Shown here: piece by piece, positions 24,533 to 33,889 of the stretch | Numbering within the stretch: position 1 is the first letter of the stretch | How the letters are laid out: each line of letters starts with the position of its first letter | NCBI GenBank assembly: GCA_031431335.1 | Contig: JANPDG010000134.1 | Location: 1-50,236 of the forward strand | Length of the DNA: 50,236 nucleotides | Source: JAAFIP01 sp031431335 | GTDB lineage: Bacteria; Pseudomonadota; Gammaproteobacteria; Burkholderiales; Burkholderiaceae_C | Reading direction: 5' to 3' | Program-made: the position numbers and the translations under genes | Notes under the pieces: generated by a model | Databases searched by the model: none | Told to the model about the DNA's origin: nothing | The model's input: only the letters and a program-made list of their open reading frames with translations

Positions 24533-25693
24533 CTAGCGGCCTGCAGCCGCAGTGGCCAGCGCAGCCAAGGTGTCGTCAATGCGGGGCAGCTCGGTGGCTT
24601 TCATCTGCGCCTGCAGCTGCACCACGAGCGCCTGGGCCTGCACTGTGCTGCGGGCGGTGGCATCAAAGTATTTGCCCATGCTGCTTGCGGCTTGTTGCAG
24701 GTCTGCGCGGCTGGCCTCTGACTGGCGGGCCAATAGGGCGAGGCGGGCATTGAGGATTTTGAGCTTGAGGTTTTCACGTACAAAAAAGCTCTGCTCAGGC
24801 GACAAAAGCGCTGCCTCGGGCGTGTCAATACGGCTCACGCGCACGAGACCGCGCGCCTCGTCGCGCACAGCGCCAAACATGTTTTGCAGCCACTGGGGCC
24901 ACTGGCTCAGCGCCGTGCCCATGCTTTGAGTGACGCTCTGGCTGGCAGCGCCTGCAGGTTTAACAGCTGCCGCGCTTTTGGTGGCTGCAGCCGCCTTGGC
25001 AGTGGCGTTTTGGCTAGGCAGTGCCACAGCGTTGGCCAGAGGCAAGTCGTCTACCATGCGCGCCAGTTCGTCCAGCTTGACCAGCAGGCCGGGCGTGTCG
25101 GCCAAGGTGGCAGCCTTGATGCGGTCAGTGTCTTTGGCAATCGCGCGCTGCAGCGGCGCCAAGCGCGGCTGGGCGGCGCGGGCGATACGCTGCTCGGCTG
25201 CGCGCAGGGCTGCCAGCAGGGGCTCGGCGCTGCCGGTCAGGCTGGCTTGCTGCTGGGCCAGGCGCAGGGCAGAGTCGATATCGACCACCAGGTTTTCATC
25301 GCGCGAGCGCGACAGGCTGGTCATCAGCTCTTCGAGCTGGCTGCGCTGCAGTGAGACTTCGCTGATTTTGGCCTCCATTACGCTTTGGCGCGCTGCGGTT
25401 TCGCGCACGGCGTCTTGGGCTGATTTGGCCAGCACTTTGGCTTCGACCGATTGGGTGCTGGCGTCTAAGCTTTGGCGGGCGAGGTTTTCTTGAATGCGGC
25501 TCAGCTTAGACCACAGCAGGCCGCTCACTAGCAGCGAGCCTGCGCACAGCGCTATCAAAATAAACATCCACGGCGAGCTGACGGGTTTGGCAAGCGCTTG
25601 CGCGGCCTGTGTCGTCACGGGCGCAGTCTGCGCTGCGGGCATCGCATCCGACGGGGTGTCGGGCATATCGGCGGGGCGCGTGGACTCGGTCAT
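24533..25693 (-). CDS. hemX: HemX, haem-operon protein
   Basis: 386 residues when started at the ATG at 25693, which overlaps the hemD stop (ATGA). An earlier in-frame start at 25822 lies inside hemD and adds Cys/Arg-rich sequence unlike the family. After an acidic N-terminus of about 40 residues there is one membrane helix (MFILIALCAGSLLVSGLLW), a coiled-coil stretch rich in Gln and Ala (SRIQENLARQSLDAST to RSQLEELMTSLSRSRDE) and a soluble periplasmic region. It is often labelled uroporphyrinogen-III C-methyltransferase, but no SAM-binding motifs are present. Confidence 0.86.
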   Translation of the reverse strand: MTESTRPADMPDTPSDAMPAAQTAPVTTQAAQALAKPVSSPWMFILIALCAGSLLVSGLLWSKLSRIQENLARQSLDASTQSVEAKVLAKSAQDAVRETAARQSVMEAKISEVSLQRSQLEELMTSLSRSRDENLVVDIDSALRLAQQQASLTGSAEPLLAALRAAEQRIARAAQPRLAPLQRAIAKDTDRIKAATLADTPGLLVKLDELARMVDDLPLANAVALPSQNATAKAAAATKSAAAVKPAGAASQSVTQSMGTALSQWPQWLQNMFGAVRDEARGLVRVSRIDTPEAALLSPEQSFFVRENLKLKILNARLALLARQSEASRADLQQAASSMGKYFDATARSTVQAQALVVQLQAQMKATELPRIDDTLAALATAAAGR

Positions 25694-26508
25694 AGGATGG
25701 ATTTTATCGACTGCGCTACATCTAGGATGGCGGGGCGTGACATGCAAACAACAGCAAAGCCCTTGGCGCGGGCGGCCTGGGCAATGCGCTCGTGGGTGAC
25801 AACGCAGCGTGCACGGCTCCATCCATCACCAGACTCTGGCAGAGGCGGCAAATGTGTAAGGGCTTGTGAGCTGCTGAACACCCACACGCTGCCATCCATC
25901 GACGCTACCTGCGCCCAAGCCATTTGCTGCGCGTCAAACTGCGGGGCGCGGCGCTCGTAGACAGCAGCAAACTCCACCACCCCCCCAGCTGCGCGCACCT
26001 GCTGCGCCAGCCAGTCGCGGCTGGCGCTTGGCGTGCCCACATCTACGCCCCGCAAGATCAGCACCTGTGTGCCAGGCTGGATTTGCCCCTCGACGCGCAG
26101 CCACAGCGCCTCCGAGTCCCACTGGCCTGTGTGCAGGTCTGGCGCGTCGATCTGGCTGGTGGGCACACCGCAGTCCTGCAGCGCGGCTACGGTGCCAGGG
26201 CCAGTAGCCCAGTGGCGTTGCGGTGTGTTTTTTACTATACTATTAATAGCATACTTTGCAGTATCCACGTCGGAAAACTGCTCTTTTTTCTTCCAAAAGT
26301 AGCTCACTGCATTTGCACTGACCCACATGCACACGTCTGCCTGCGCTGCGCGCTGGTGCAGCTGCGCGCGCTGCGCAGGCGAGAGTGCATCAGCAATCTC
26401 GATCAGCGCAAAGCTGCTGGCGCACAGGCCTTGGGCATTGAGGGCATCCACCCACTGCACCGCCTGCAGCGCAGGGCGGGTGACGATGATGCGCACGGGT
26501 ACGGCCAT
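25690..26508 (-). CDS. hemD: Uroporphyrinogen-III synthase, with in-frame repeat insertion
   Basis: 272 residues. HemD closes and inverts ring D of hydroxymethylbilane to give uroporphyrinogen III. Seen: IIVTRPALQAVQWVDAL at the start, VSANAVSYF near 65, HWATGPGTVAAL near 100, LILRGVDVGTPSASRDWL near 150, VWVFSSSQALTHL near 205 and CVVTHERIAQAARAKGF near 235. Between VSANAV and WATGPGT about 24 residues (WKKKEQFSDVDTAKYAINSI and beyond) are encoded by a copy of the dispersed 66-bp element. It keeps the frame: the TAG that the consensus would give reads AAG here. The stop overlaps the hemX start; hemC lies 32 bases upstream. Confidence 0.88.
   Translation of the reverse strand: MAVPVRIIVTRPALQAVQWVDALNAQGLCASSFALIEIADALSPAQRAQLHQRAAQADVCMWVSANAVSYFWKKKEQFSDVDTAKYAINSIVKNTPQRHWATGPGTVAALQDCGVPTSQIDAPDLHTGQWDSEALWLRVEGQIQPGTQVLILRGVDVGTPSASRDWLAQQVRAAGGVVEFAAVYERRAPQFDAQQMAWAQVASMDGSVWVFSSSQALTHLPPLPESGDGWSRARCVVTHERIAQAARAKGFAVVCMSRPAILDVAQSIKSIL
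26234..26299 (-). repeat. Dispersed 66-bp element inside hemD (in frame)
   Basis: In the direction of hemD it reads TTTTGGAAGAAAAAAGAGCA, then TTTTCCGACGTGGATACTGC and a TATGCTATTAATAG end. It aligns without gaps to the copy at 10921-10986 over most of its length. The changed bases remove an in-frame stop. It lies between the conserved blocks VSANAV and WATGPGT. Confidence 0.88.
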
Positions 26509-26540
26509 GGCTTAGGCTTAGGTTTGGGCTGGCTATGCCG

Positions 26541-27488
26541 CTAGGGGCCAGCCAAGCCCACCGCTGCCTTGAGCTGCAGCGCTACTTGTGCACCCAAAGC
26601 GCGCGCCTCATCGGCATTGGCAGCCAGTGCACTGCCCTGCGCCCGGGCCAGTGGCTTGGCGCTGTCAGCCTGGCCTTCGGCGTCGCCAAACGCTGCCCGC
26701 AAATGCAGCCCTTGCTGCCCGTCCTGTCCTTGTTGCCACACCGCAAACGCGGCCAGCGGCATAGAGCAGCTGCCGCCCATCGCGCGGCTCACCTCGCGCT
26801 CGGCGCTCACTGCGGTCCAGGTGGGCGCGTGCACCAGCGGGGCCAGCGCGGCCACCAGGTCGGGCCTGCCGGTGCAAATCTCAATGCCCAACGCGCCCTG
26901 CCCAGCGGCAGGCAGCATCTGCTCAGGCTCAAAGGTTTGTGCAATTCTGTGCCCTAAGCCCAGCCTTGTGAGGCCAGCCGCTGCCAAAACTATTGCAGCG
27001 TAGCCTCCATCATCGAGCTTGCGCAGCCGGGTGTCTAAATTGCCCCGCAAAGGCTCAATCTTTAAATCTGGACGCAGCGCGCGCAGCAGCACCATGCGGC
27101 GCAGGCTGGATGTGCCCACCACAGCGCCGTGCGGCAAACCATCGAGCGATGCGAAGTGGGGCGACACCAAAGCATCGCGCGGGTCCTCGCGCTGCATCAC
27201 GCAGGCCAGCTCAAAGCCGTCTGGCAGCACCATGGGCACATCTTTCAGGCTGTGCACGGCGATGTCAGCGCGGCCATCTGCTAGCGCGGTTTCTAGCTCT
27301 TTGACAAACAGGCCCTTGCCGCCTACCTTGCTCAGGCTGCGGTCTAAAATCTGGTCGCCTTGGGTGGTCATGGGCAATAGGCTCACGCTGTGGCCCAGCT
27401 GGCGCAGGCGCGCCTGCACATGCTCGGCCTGCCACAGAGCCAGGCGGCTTTCTCGGGTGGCAATCACTATCTTCATACAACTCGTCAT
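26541..27488 (-). CDS. hemC: Porphobilinogen deaminase (hydroxymethylbilane synthase)
   Basis: Joins four porphobilinogen molecules into hydroxymethylbilane. 315 residues from the ATG at 27488; the ATG four codons later (27476, MKIVIATRESRLALWQ) matches the family start equally well. Seen: IATRESRLALWQ, VGGKGLFVKELE, DIAVHSLKDVP, TSSLRRMVLLRALRPDL, PLRGNLDTRLRKLDDG, LPAAGQGALGIE, and the Cys that holds the dipyrromethane cofactor in GGSCSMPLAAF near 240. First gene of hemCDXY, divergent from ppc. Confidence 0.96.
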   Translation of the reverse strand: MTSCMKIVIATRESRLALWQAEHVQARLRQLGHSVSLLPMTTQGDQILDRSLSKVGGKGLFVKELETALADGRADIAVHSLKDVPMVLPDGFELACVMQREDPRDALVSPHFASLDGLPHGAVVGTSSLRRMVLLRALRPDLKIEPLRGNLDTRLRKLDDGGYAAIVLAAAGLTRLGLGHRIAQTFEPEQMLPAAGQGALGIEICTGRPDLVAALAPLVHAPTWTAVSAEREVSRAMGGSCSMPLAAFAVWQQGQDGQQGLHLRAAFGDAEGQADSAKPLARAQGSALAANADEARALGAQVALQLKAAVGLAGP

Positions 27489-27564
27489 TTTTTACCCGTA
27501 ACCCATCTGTAATCAATATACCCTTGCCAATGCTAGCATGCAGGGATAGTCACACATTCAAACT

Positions 27565-30402
27565 ATGCCTAAAATCATTGCCCCTTCCGCCGCTCCCCCA
27601 GCAAACGCACCCGCCACCAAAAAAGACAAAGAGCGCCCGCTGCTCGACGATATTCGGCTGCTGGGTCGTATTTTGGGCGATGTCATCAGAGAGCAAGACG
27701 GCGCGCCAGCCTATGAGCTGGTAGAGAAGATTCGCAAGCTCTCGGTGGCTTTTAGGCGCGACGCCGACGAAACCGCCCAAGAGGGGCTAAAAAAACTGCT
27801 CAAGTCGCTGTCGAATGAGCAAACCGTCAGCGTGATACGCGCCTTCACGTATTTCAGCCATTTGGCCAACCTGGCCGAAGACCGCCACCATATTCGCCGC
27901 CGCACCGTGCACGAGCAGCGCGGTGATGTGCAAGATGGTAGCTTAGACGCCGCATTTGCCCGCCTGCGCGCCAGCGGCCACACCGTTAAAAGCATTGCCA
28001 AAACACTGAGCCAAGCCTTTATCTCGCCCGTGCTCACCGCCCACCCCACCGAAGTGCAGCGCAAAAGTATTTTGGACGCAGAGCGCGCTATCGCCCAAAT
28101 CTTGGCTGCCCGCGATGCGAGCGACCTGCTGTCACGCGAAAAGCAGCAGCTGGTCTTGCAGCTGCGCGCCCGTGTCACCCAGCTATGGCAAACCCGCCTG
28201 CTGCGCTACACCAAGTTGACCGTCGCAGACGAGATTGAAAACGCCCTGTCCTACTACGAGGCCACTTTTTTACGCGAAATTCCAAAGCTGTATGCGGATG
28301 TCGAAGACCGCGTGGGCAAAGTAGATGAAGCCTTCTTTCGCATGGGCAACTGGATCGGCGGCGACCGCGATGGCAACCCCAATGTGACTGCTGCTACGCT
28401 GAACCACGCGCTCAAGCGCCAAGCCGAAGTGGTGCTGCGCTTTTACCTGACCGAAGTGCACCATTTGGGCGCTGAGCTGTCGGTATCGCTCATGCTGGTG
28501 GGCACTAGCACCGAAATGCAGGCGCTGACCGACCGCAGCCCCGATGTGAACGAGCACCGCCTAGACGAACCCTACCGCCGCGCCTTGATTGGCGTGTACG
28601 CGCGCTTGGCCGCAACCCTGCAAGAGCTGACCGGTACCGAGGCCGCGCGCCACGCCGTCGCGCCGCAAAACCCCTACGCGCAAGCTGCTGAGTTTTTAGC
28701 AGACCTGCAAGTCATCGAGGCTTCGCTGCTGGCCACCAATGGCCAGCATCTGGTAGGCATGCGCTTAACTGGCTTGATCCGCGCCGTACAGGTGTTTGGG
28801 TTTCACTTGGCTACGGTTGACTTGCGCCAAAGCTCGGACAAACATGAAGAGGTCATTGCCGAATTACTCAGCACCGCCCGCATTGAAAAAAACTACTCTG
28901 CACTTGGCGAACCCGCCAAGCGCACACTGCTGCTGGGCCTGCTCAATGACACCCGTCCACTGCGCGTGGTGGGCGCGCGCTACAGCGAGCATGCATTAAG
29001 CGAGCTGGCGATCTTTGAAGCCGCCCGCAGCGCCCGCCAGCGCTTTGGCAAAATAGCCATACTGCACTACATCATCAGCCACACCGAAAGCGTGAGCGAC
29101 TTGCTGGAAGTGCTGCTGCTGCAAAAAGAAGTCGGCTTGATGCACAGCACCCTGGACGACAACGCCACCGCCGAGTTGATCGTTGTGCCGCTGTTTGAAA
29201 CTATCGAAGACCTGCGCAATGCCGCGCCCATCATGCGCGAGTTCTATGCACTGCCCGGTATTGCAGACATGGTGCGCCGCTCAGCGGCCGAGGGCGCGTT
29301 GCACCACTCGCCTGAGCAGGACATCATGCTGGGCTACAGCGACAGCAACAAAGACGGCGGTATTTTTACCAGCAACTGGGAGCTGTACCGCGCAGAGATT
29401 GCATTGGTAGCGCTGTTTGATGAGCTCAAAGCCTCCCACGGCATCACACTGCGCATGTTCCATGGCCGGGGCGGCACTGTCGGCCGTGGTGGCGGCCCCA
29501 GCTACCAAGCAATTTTGGCGCAACCGCCGGGCACCGTGCGCGGGCAGATTCGTGTGACTGAGCAAGGTGAAGTCATCGCTTCTAAATACGCCAACCCCGA
29601 GATCGGCCGCCGCAACCTGGAAACCTTGGTTGCCGCCACGCTAGAAGCCACGCTGCTCACGCCCACCAAGCCTGCACCACTGAGTTTTTTGGACGCAGCC
29701 ACCGAACTGAGCCAACTTAGCATGCAGGCCTACCGCAAGCTAGTGTATGAAACACCCGGTTTTACGGACTACTTTTTTGCCGCCACGCCGATCCGCGAGA
29801 TTGCGGGCCTGAACATTGGCTCGCGCCCCGCCAGCCGCAAGCCATCGCAACGCATCGAAGACCTGCGCGCGATTCCTTGGGGCTTTAGCTGGGGCCAGTG
29901 CCGCCTAACGCTGCCGGGCTGGTACGGCTTTGGTTCTGCGGTAGAAGAATTTATTGCCCTGCCCGGCAAGCAAAGCCAAGAGGACAAGCGCAAGCTGCTG
30001 CAAAAAATGCAGCGCGACTGGCCTTTCTTTAAAACCCTGCTCAGCAATATGGACATGGTGATCGCCAAAAGCGACCTGGCCTTGGCATCACGCTATGCCG
30101 AGCTGGTGACAGACGCCAAACTGCGCAAAAAAATCCTGGCTGATATTGAAGCCGAGTGGCATCGCACCGCAAAGGCTCTGGCCTTTATCACGGGTGAAAA
30201 AAGCCGCTTGGCCAACAACCCCTCACTGGCTCGCAGTATTCAGCACCGCTTTCCGTACATCGACCCCCTGCACCATTTGCAAGTCGAACTCATCCGCCGC
30301 TACCGCGCCGGCAAAACCGAGCAAGACCGCGACGAGCGCGTGCAGCGCGGTATTCATATCAGCATCAACGGGATTGCGGCGGGGCTGCGCAATACGGGCT
30401 AA
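27565..30402 (+). CDS. ppc: Phosphoenolpyruvate carboxylase
   Basis: 945 residues, about the usual length. Carboxylates PEP to oxaloacetate, refilling the citric acid cycle. Catalytic blocks: VLTAHPTEVQRKS with the essential His near 158, GGDRDGNPNVT near 265, DLRQSSDKHEEV near 416, GYSDSNKDGG near 593 and FHGRGGTVGRGGGP near 634. The C-terminus ends SINGIAAGLRNTG, as in the family. A disordered Ala/Pro start of about 20 residues precedes the catalytic part. Divergent from hemC across 76 bases. Confidence 0.97.
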   Translation: MPKIIAPSAAPPANAPATKKDKERPLLDDIRLLGRILGDVIREQDGAPAYELVEKIRKLSVAFRRDADETAQEGLKKLLKSLSNEQTVSVIRAFTYFSHLANLAEDRHHIRRRTVHEQRGDVQDGSLDAAFARLRASGHTVKSIAKTLSQAFISPVLTAHPTEVQRKSILDAERAIAQILAARDASDLLSREKQQLVLQLRARVTQLWQTRLLRYTKLTVADEIENALSYYEATFLREIPKLYADVEDRVGKVDEAFFRMGNWIGGDRDGNPNVTAATLNHALKRQAEVVLRFYLTEVHHLGAELSVSLMLVGTSTEMQALTDRSPDVNEHRLDEPYRRALIGVYARLAATLQELTGTEAARHAVAPQNPYAQAAEFLADLQVIEASLLATNGQHLVGMRLTGLIRAVQVFGFHLATVDLRQSSDKHEEVIAELLSTARIEKNYSALGEPAKRTLLLGLLNDTRPLRVVGARYSEHALSELAIFEAARSARQRFGKIAILHYIISHTESVSDLLEVLLLQKEVGLMHSTLDDNATAELIVVPLFETIEDLRNAAPIMREFYALPGIADMVRRSAAEGALHHSPEQDIMLGYSDSNKDGGIFTSNWELYRAEIALVALFDELKASHGITLRMFHGRGGTVGRGGGPSYQAILAQPPGTVRGQIRVTEQGEVIASKYANPEIGRRNLETLVAATLEATLLTPTKPAPLSFLDAATELSQLSMQAYRKLVYETPGFTDYFFAATPIREIAGLNIGSRPASRKPSQRIEDLRAIPWGFSWGQCRLTLPGWYGFGSAVEEFIALPGKQSQEDKRKLLQKMQRDWPFFKTLLSNMDMVIAKSDLALASRYAELVTDAKLRKKILADIEAEWHRTAKALAFITGEKSRLANNPSLARSIQHRFPYIDPLHHLQVELIRRYRAGKTEQDRDERVQRGIHISINGIAAGLRNTG

Positions 30403-30431
30403 AACGGCCTAAACGCGGCTATCATGCCTGC

Positions 30432-31667
30432 ATGAAAATCGTACTTTTTGCTTTAACAGCCCTGCTCGCATCGCTGGCCTCTGCGCAGGCCCAGAACAAC
30501 ACCAAAAGTTGCGGTCCGTTCCCTGGCCTAGAAGCAAAGACGGTGGATGGTTGGTGTTTAGGGCAAGTCACTGCCAAGGACGCCAACCTCAAGATGCCGC
30601 GCAACATCGTTGCGGTCGGTACTGCTGAAACTCCAGAGTTTTTGGTGGTCGATATGGGCAGTTGGGAGCCAAGACAAGGTAAGTTGCTCTTGCTCAGTGT
30701 CAGCGCCAACGGCAAAAATAGTGCTGTCAAAGAACTGCTTACGAATTTGGACAGGCCGCATGGCTTGCGGCGCGGGCCAGATGGCATGTATTACTTGGGC
30801 GAAGCCAGTCGCATATCGCGTTTTAGCTGGGCTGCAGGCAATGCAATCACACTGCAGAGTGTGGTGGACAAACTGCCATCCGAAGGGCGGCATCCGCTCA
30901 AAGAGTTTGTCTTTGGCAGTGATAAAAACCTGTACATCAACGTAGGCGCTGCTACAGACCGATGCACAGACGGTGGCAGCAAGGTTTTAGCAGCCCAAAA
31001 CGGTGTGCCGCAGTGCAGCGAGATGCGAGGTGCTCAACCTCAAGCTGCGGTCTATAAAGCACTGATGCGTTGGCCCGCTGGCCAAGTAGAAAGCCTCACC
31101 CCTTTTGCCACGGGCCTGCGCAACTCAATGGCGCTGGCAGCCCACAGCTCGGGCACCATCTTGCAGGGCGAAAACAATATTGACTACCCCGATGAGGCCT
31201 TTCCCGCAGAGGAAATCAATCTGCTAAAACAGGGCGCGCATTATGGGTGGCCAAGTTGTGTTGAAAACCGCAAACCACTGGCGGGTGTGGCGACATCAAG
31301 CTGCGCCCAAACCACCGCACCGGCCATGCTGATGCCAGCACATGCTGCGCCCTTGCATATGCAGTACAGCAATACTGCTTTTACAAAGGATGCTGGCCAA
31401 TCCAAACAAGGTTTGCTACTGAGCTGGCATGGTCACCGCGCATCGGGTCAACGTATGGTGCGTTACAACGTACGGGCTGATGGCACACCTGTAGGCAAGC
31501 CGCTAGAGCTTATTCACCAATGGAAGACTCGCGTGAATGCACAAGCCACTAAACCAGGTTCGCCTGTAGGCTGGGCTGAAGATGACAAAGGCAACTTATG
31601 GATTGCTGATGACCGCAACCGTATGATTGTGTGGTTTGGTCGCGCAGAGACATGGCCCGCCCGTTAA
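30432..31667 (+). CDS. Secreted sorbosone/aldose dehydrogenase-like beta-propeller
   Basis: 411 residues with a signal peptide (KIVLFALTALLASLASAQA, about 1-20). The mature part resembles the PQQ-dependent soluble glucose/sorbosone dehydrogenase fold: MPRNIVAVGTAE, LDRPHGLRRGPDGMYYLGEA, DKNLYINVGAATDRC, FATGLRNSMALAAHSSGTIL, EEINLLKQGAHYGWPSC, GLLLSWHGHRASGQRMV and a closing DDKGNLWIADDRNRMIVW. Substrate unknown and cofactor use inferred. At least four Cys could form disulphides. It lies 29 bases after ppc, possibly read through from it, and ends before a two-way terminator. Confidence 0.78.
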   Translation: MKIVLFALTALLASLASAQAQNNTKSCGPFPGLEAKTVDGWCLGQVTAKDANLKMPRNIVAVGTAETPEFLVVDMGSWEPRQGKLLLLSVSANGKNSAVKELLTNLDRPHGLRRGPDGMYYLGEASRISRFSWAAGNAITLQSVVDKLPSEGRHPLKEFVFGSDKNLYINVGAATDRCTDGGSKVLAAQNGVPQCSEMRGAQPQAAVYKALMRWPAGQVESLTPFATGLRNSMALAAHSSGTILQGENNIDYPDEAFPAEEINLLKQGAHYGWPSCVENRKPLAGVATSSCAQTTAPAMLMPAHAAPLHMQYSNTAFTKDAGQSKQGLLLSWHGHRASGQRMVRYNVRADGTPVGKPLELIHQWKTRVNAQATKPGSPVGWAEDDKGNLWIADDRNRMIVWFGRAETWPAR

Positions 31668-31690
31668 ACCACTAACTCATGCATAAAAAC

Positions 31691-31720
31691 AAAAAGCCTC
31701 GCTAAACAGCGAGGCTTTTT
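31691..31720. terminator. Bidirectional terminator between converging genes
   Basis: AAAAAGCCTCGCT-AAAC-AGCGAGGCTTTTT is a near-perfect palindrome with A and T tracts on both sides. It can end the plus-strand propeller gene and the minus-strand helicase gene. Confidence 0.92.
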
Positions 31721-31741
31721 GTACTTTGAAGTCTTTAAAGA

Positions 31742-33889
31742 TTAACGACCAATGATCTTCACGATCTTTGGTTTGCCAGTTTTAGCAAAGCTGCTGGCAC
31801 CGGTTTTGCCGGGGACAAAAGACTTCTTAGCAGGGCGCTTGTCGTCGCCTGGGCGGGGAGCCCAAGTGGCCGTACGCTCGGGACGCTGGAAGGGGCGTTG
31901 CTCGCCGCGTGGGTCTGCAGCACGGCGGTCTTGCGCGGGACGGCTGTCGCGGTCTTGGCCACGCTCTTGACCACGGTCAGCGCCAAACGGCGCGCGGGGT
32001 ACAAAGTTGCGGTCGCCGCCGCGGTCAGCGTTACGGTTTTCGAAGCCGCGCGGCTCTTGGCGCGGAGTACCAAACCCGCGTGAGTCACTGCGCTGATCGC
32101 CGCGGTTGTCACCGCTAAAACCGCGTTGTTCTTGCTGTTGGCCTTGGTCTGCACCGCGCTGCTCAAAGCCGCGCTGATCGCCACGCGATTCGTCGCGCTG
32201 TGGACGTCCGCCCCAGCCGCCTTCGCTGGCGTTTTTGGTACGGTCACCGAAGCCACCGCCTGCACCGCCAAAACCACCGCCTTTATTGCGGTCGTTAAAA
32301 CCGCCTGGGCGTGGACCATAGCTGCGTTGCTCACCGCGATCACCACCACGGTCACCGACTCGGTCATTCCCGCGGTCGCCAAAGCTAGGACGGCCACCGA
32401 AACTTGGGCGCACTGGGCGCTCGCGCACGGTAGGCTCTAGGCCCGGAATCACTTCCGACTTGATTGGCTGCTTGGTGAAAAACTCAATGTCACCAATCTT
32501 GCGGCGGTCACGGAACTCGGCAATCGTCACTGCTGTTCCACTGCGCCCCGCGCGGCCTGTGCGGCCAATGCGGTGGGTGTAGTCTTCGGCCTTCATCGGC
32601 AGGCCATAGTTAAACACGTGGCTGATGCTTGGCACGTCAATACCTCGCGCGGCTACATCGGTGGCAATCAAAAACTGAATGCGGCCTTCGCGCAGCATGT
32701 TCAGCCGGCGGTTACGCATACCTTGGCTGAGCGCGCCATGCAGTGCTGCTGCGGCAAAGCCAGAGTCAGCCAAGTCGTTGGCCAGACCATCGCACTCTAC
32801 TTGGGTGCTGACAAACACAATGGCTTGTTCAATAGTGGTGTCGCGCATCCAGTGGTCTAGCAGCTTGCGTTTGTGCTGCATGTTGTCAGCCCAAAACAGT
32901 ACCTGCTTGATGTTGTTGTGCTTTTCTTGTGGCGTGTCGATGGTAATGCGCTGAGGTTCCCGCATGACGCGGGCGGCCAGCTGCTGAATGCGGGATGCAA
33001 ACGTGGCGCTGAACATCATGGTCTGCTGGCGCTGGGCGGTCAGGTTGTTCACCTCGGCCAAGTCGTCGCTAAAGCCCAAGTCAAGCATACGGTCAGCTTC
33101 GTCTACGACTAAGAACTTTACGTCCTGCAGTTTGATTTGGCTGCTGCGCTGCAGGTCGAGCAAACGACCTGGTGTAGCCACGATCAGGTTGGCATTTTGC
33201 AGCTTGGCAATTTGCAATTGGTATGGCATGCCGCCAATGACGGAAGCCACGCGCACACCGCGCATATGGCGCACCAGGTCAATCGCATCGTTGGCCACTT
33301 GCTGGGCCAGCTCGCGGGTGGGGCACAAAATCAGTGCGCCGGGTGTTGGCGCTTTGAAGTTGCGGGTATTGGTTGGGTCTTTGCGCTTAGGCTTTTTGGC
33401 CGGTACTTCACCGCGCATTTTGGCGGCTTCGACTTCGGCCAAGTACTCGGCTTTTTCAGCGGCTTCTTTGGCAAACATGTCGGCCTCGAGCGTGTGCAAC
33501 ACTGGCAACAAGAAGGCTGCAGTTTTGCCGCTGCCTGTTTGGCTAGACACCATCAGGTCGACAAATTTTTTGTCGCCACCAGCTTGCAGTGCCAATGGAA
33601 CTGCTTTGAGCTGCACTGCAGTGGCTTTGGTAAAGCCTAGGTCTTTGGTGGCTTGCACCAAAGAAGGCGATAAGCCCATGATTTCAAAATCATTAGGGCC
33701 GGCAGGCTCTACAGGCTCGGCTTCGCCAGCCAGCTCTTCTTGCTCTGCAGCGTTTGTGGTTTCGCTCGGCTCACTGGTGTTGCCAGCCTCATGAGCTGAT
33801 TGCTCCAGCTCTACAGCCATATTGGCATCCAGAGACTCTGACACAGCAGTTTCTAGAGCAGCTTCGTTCGTTTGGAAATCTTCATTCAT
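31742..33889 (-). CDS. rhlE: DEAD-box ATP-dependent RNA helicase, RhlE-like
   Basis: 715 residues. An acidic extension of about 65 residues precedes the Q motif (FEIMGLSPSLVQATKDLGFTKATAVQ). Core motifs in order: SQTGSGKTAAFLLP, PTRELAQQV, TPGRLLDL, VVDEADRMLDLGF, MFSATF, ATDVAARGIDVPSISHVFNYGLP, HRIGRTGRAGRSG. About 45 charged residues (MFAKEAAEKAEYLAEVEAAK and beyond) are inserted between motifs I and Ia. The last 210 residues are disordered and rich in Arg, Gly, Asp and Phe, as in RNA-chaperoning helicases of ribosome assembly and cold adaptation. The subgroup name rhlE is likely, not certain. Confidence 0.88.
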   Translation of the reverse strand: MNEDFQTNEAALETAVSESLDANMAVELEQSAHEAGNTSEPSETTNAAEQEELAGEAEPVEPAGPNDFEIMGLSPSLVQATKDLGFTKATAVQLKAVPLALQAGGDKKFVDLMVSSQTGSGKTAAFLLPVLHTLEADMFAKEAAEKAEYLAEVEAAKMRGEVPAKKPKRKDPTNTRNFKAPTPGALILCPTRELAQQVANDAIDLVRHMRGVRVASVIGGMPYQLQIAKLQNANLIVATPGRLLDLQRSSQIKLQDVKFLVVDEADRMLDLGFSDDLAEVNNLTAQRQQTMMFSATFASRIQQLAARVMREPQRITIDTPQEKHNNIKQVLFWADNMQHKRKLLDHWMRDTTIEQAIVFVSTQVECDGLANDLADSGFAAAALHGALSQGMRNRRLNMLREGRIQFLIATDVAARGIDVPSISHVFNYGLPMKAEDYTHRIGRTGRAGRSGTAVTIAEFRDRRKIGDIEFFTKQPIKSEVIPGLEPTVRERPVRPSFGGRPSFGDRGNDRVGDRGGDRGEQRSYGPRPGGFNDRNKGGGFGGAGGGFGDRTKNASEGGWGGRPQRDESRGDQRGFEQRGADQGQQQEQRGFSGDNRGDQRSDSRGFGTPRQEPRGFENRNADRGGDRNFVPRAPFGADRGQERGQDRDSRPAQDRRAADPRGEQRPFQRPERTATWAPRPGDDKRPAKKSFVPGKTGASSFAKTGKPKIVKIIGR

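Noticed and set aside
31759..32397. Long alternative frames within the helicase C-terminal region
   Set aside because: Low-complexity shadows of the Arg/Gly-rich tail of the helicase.
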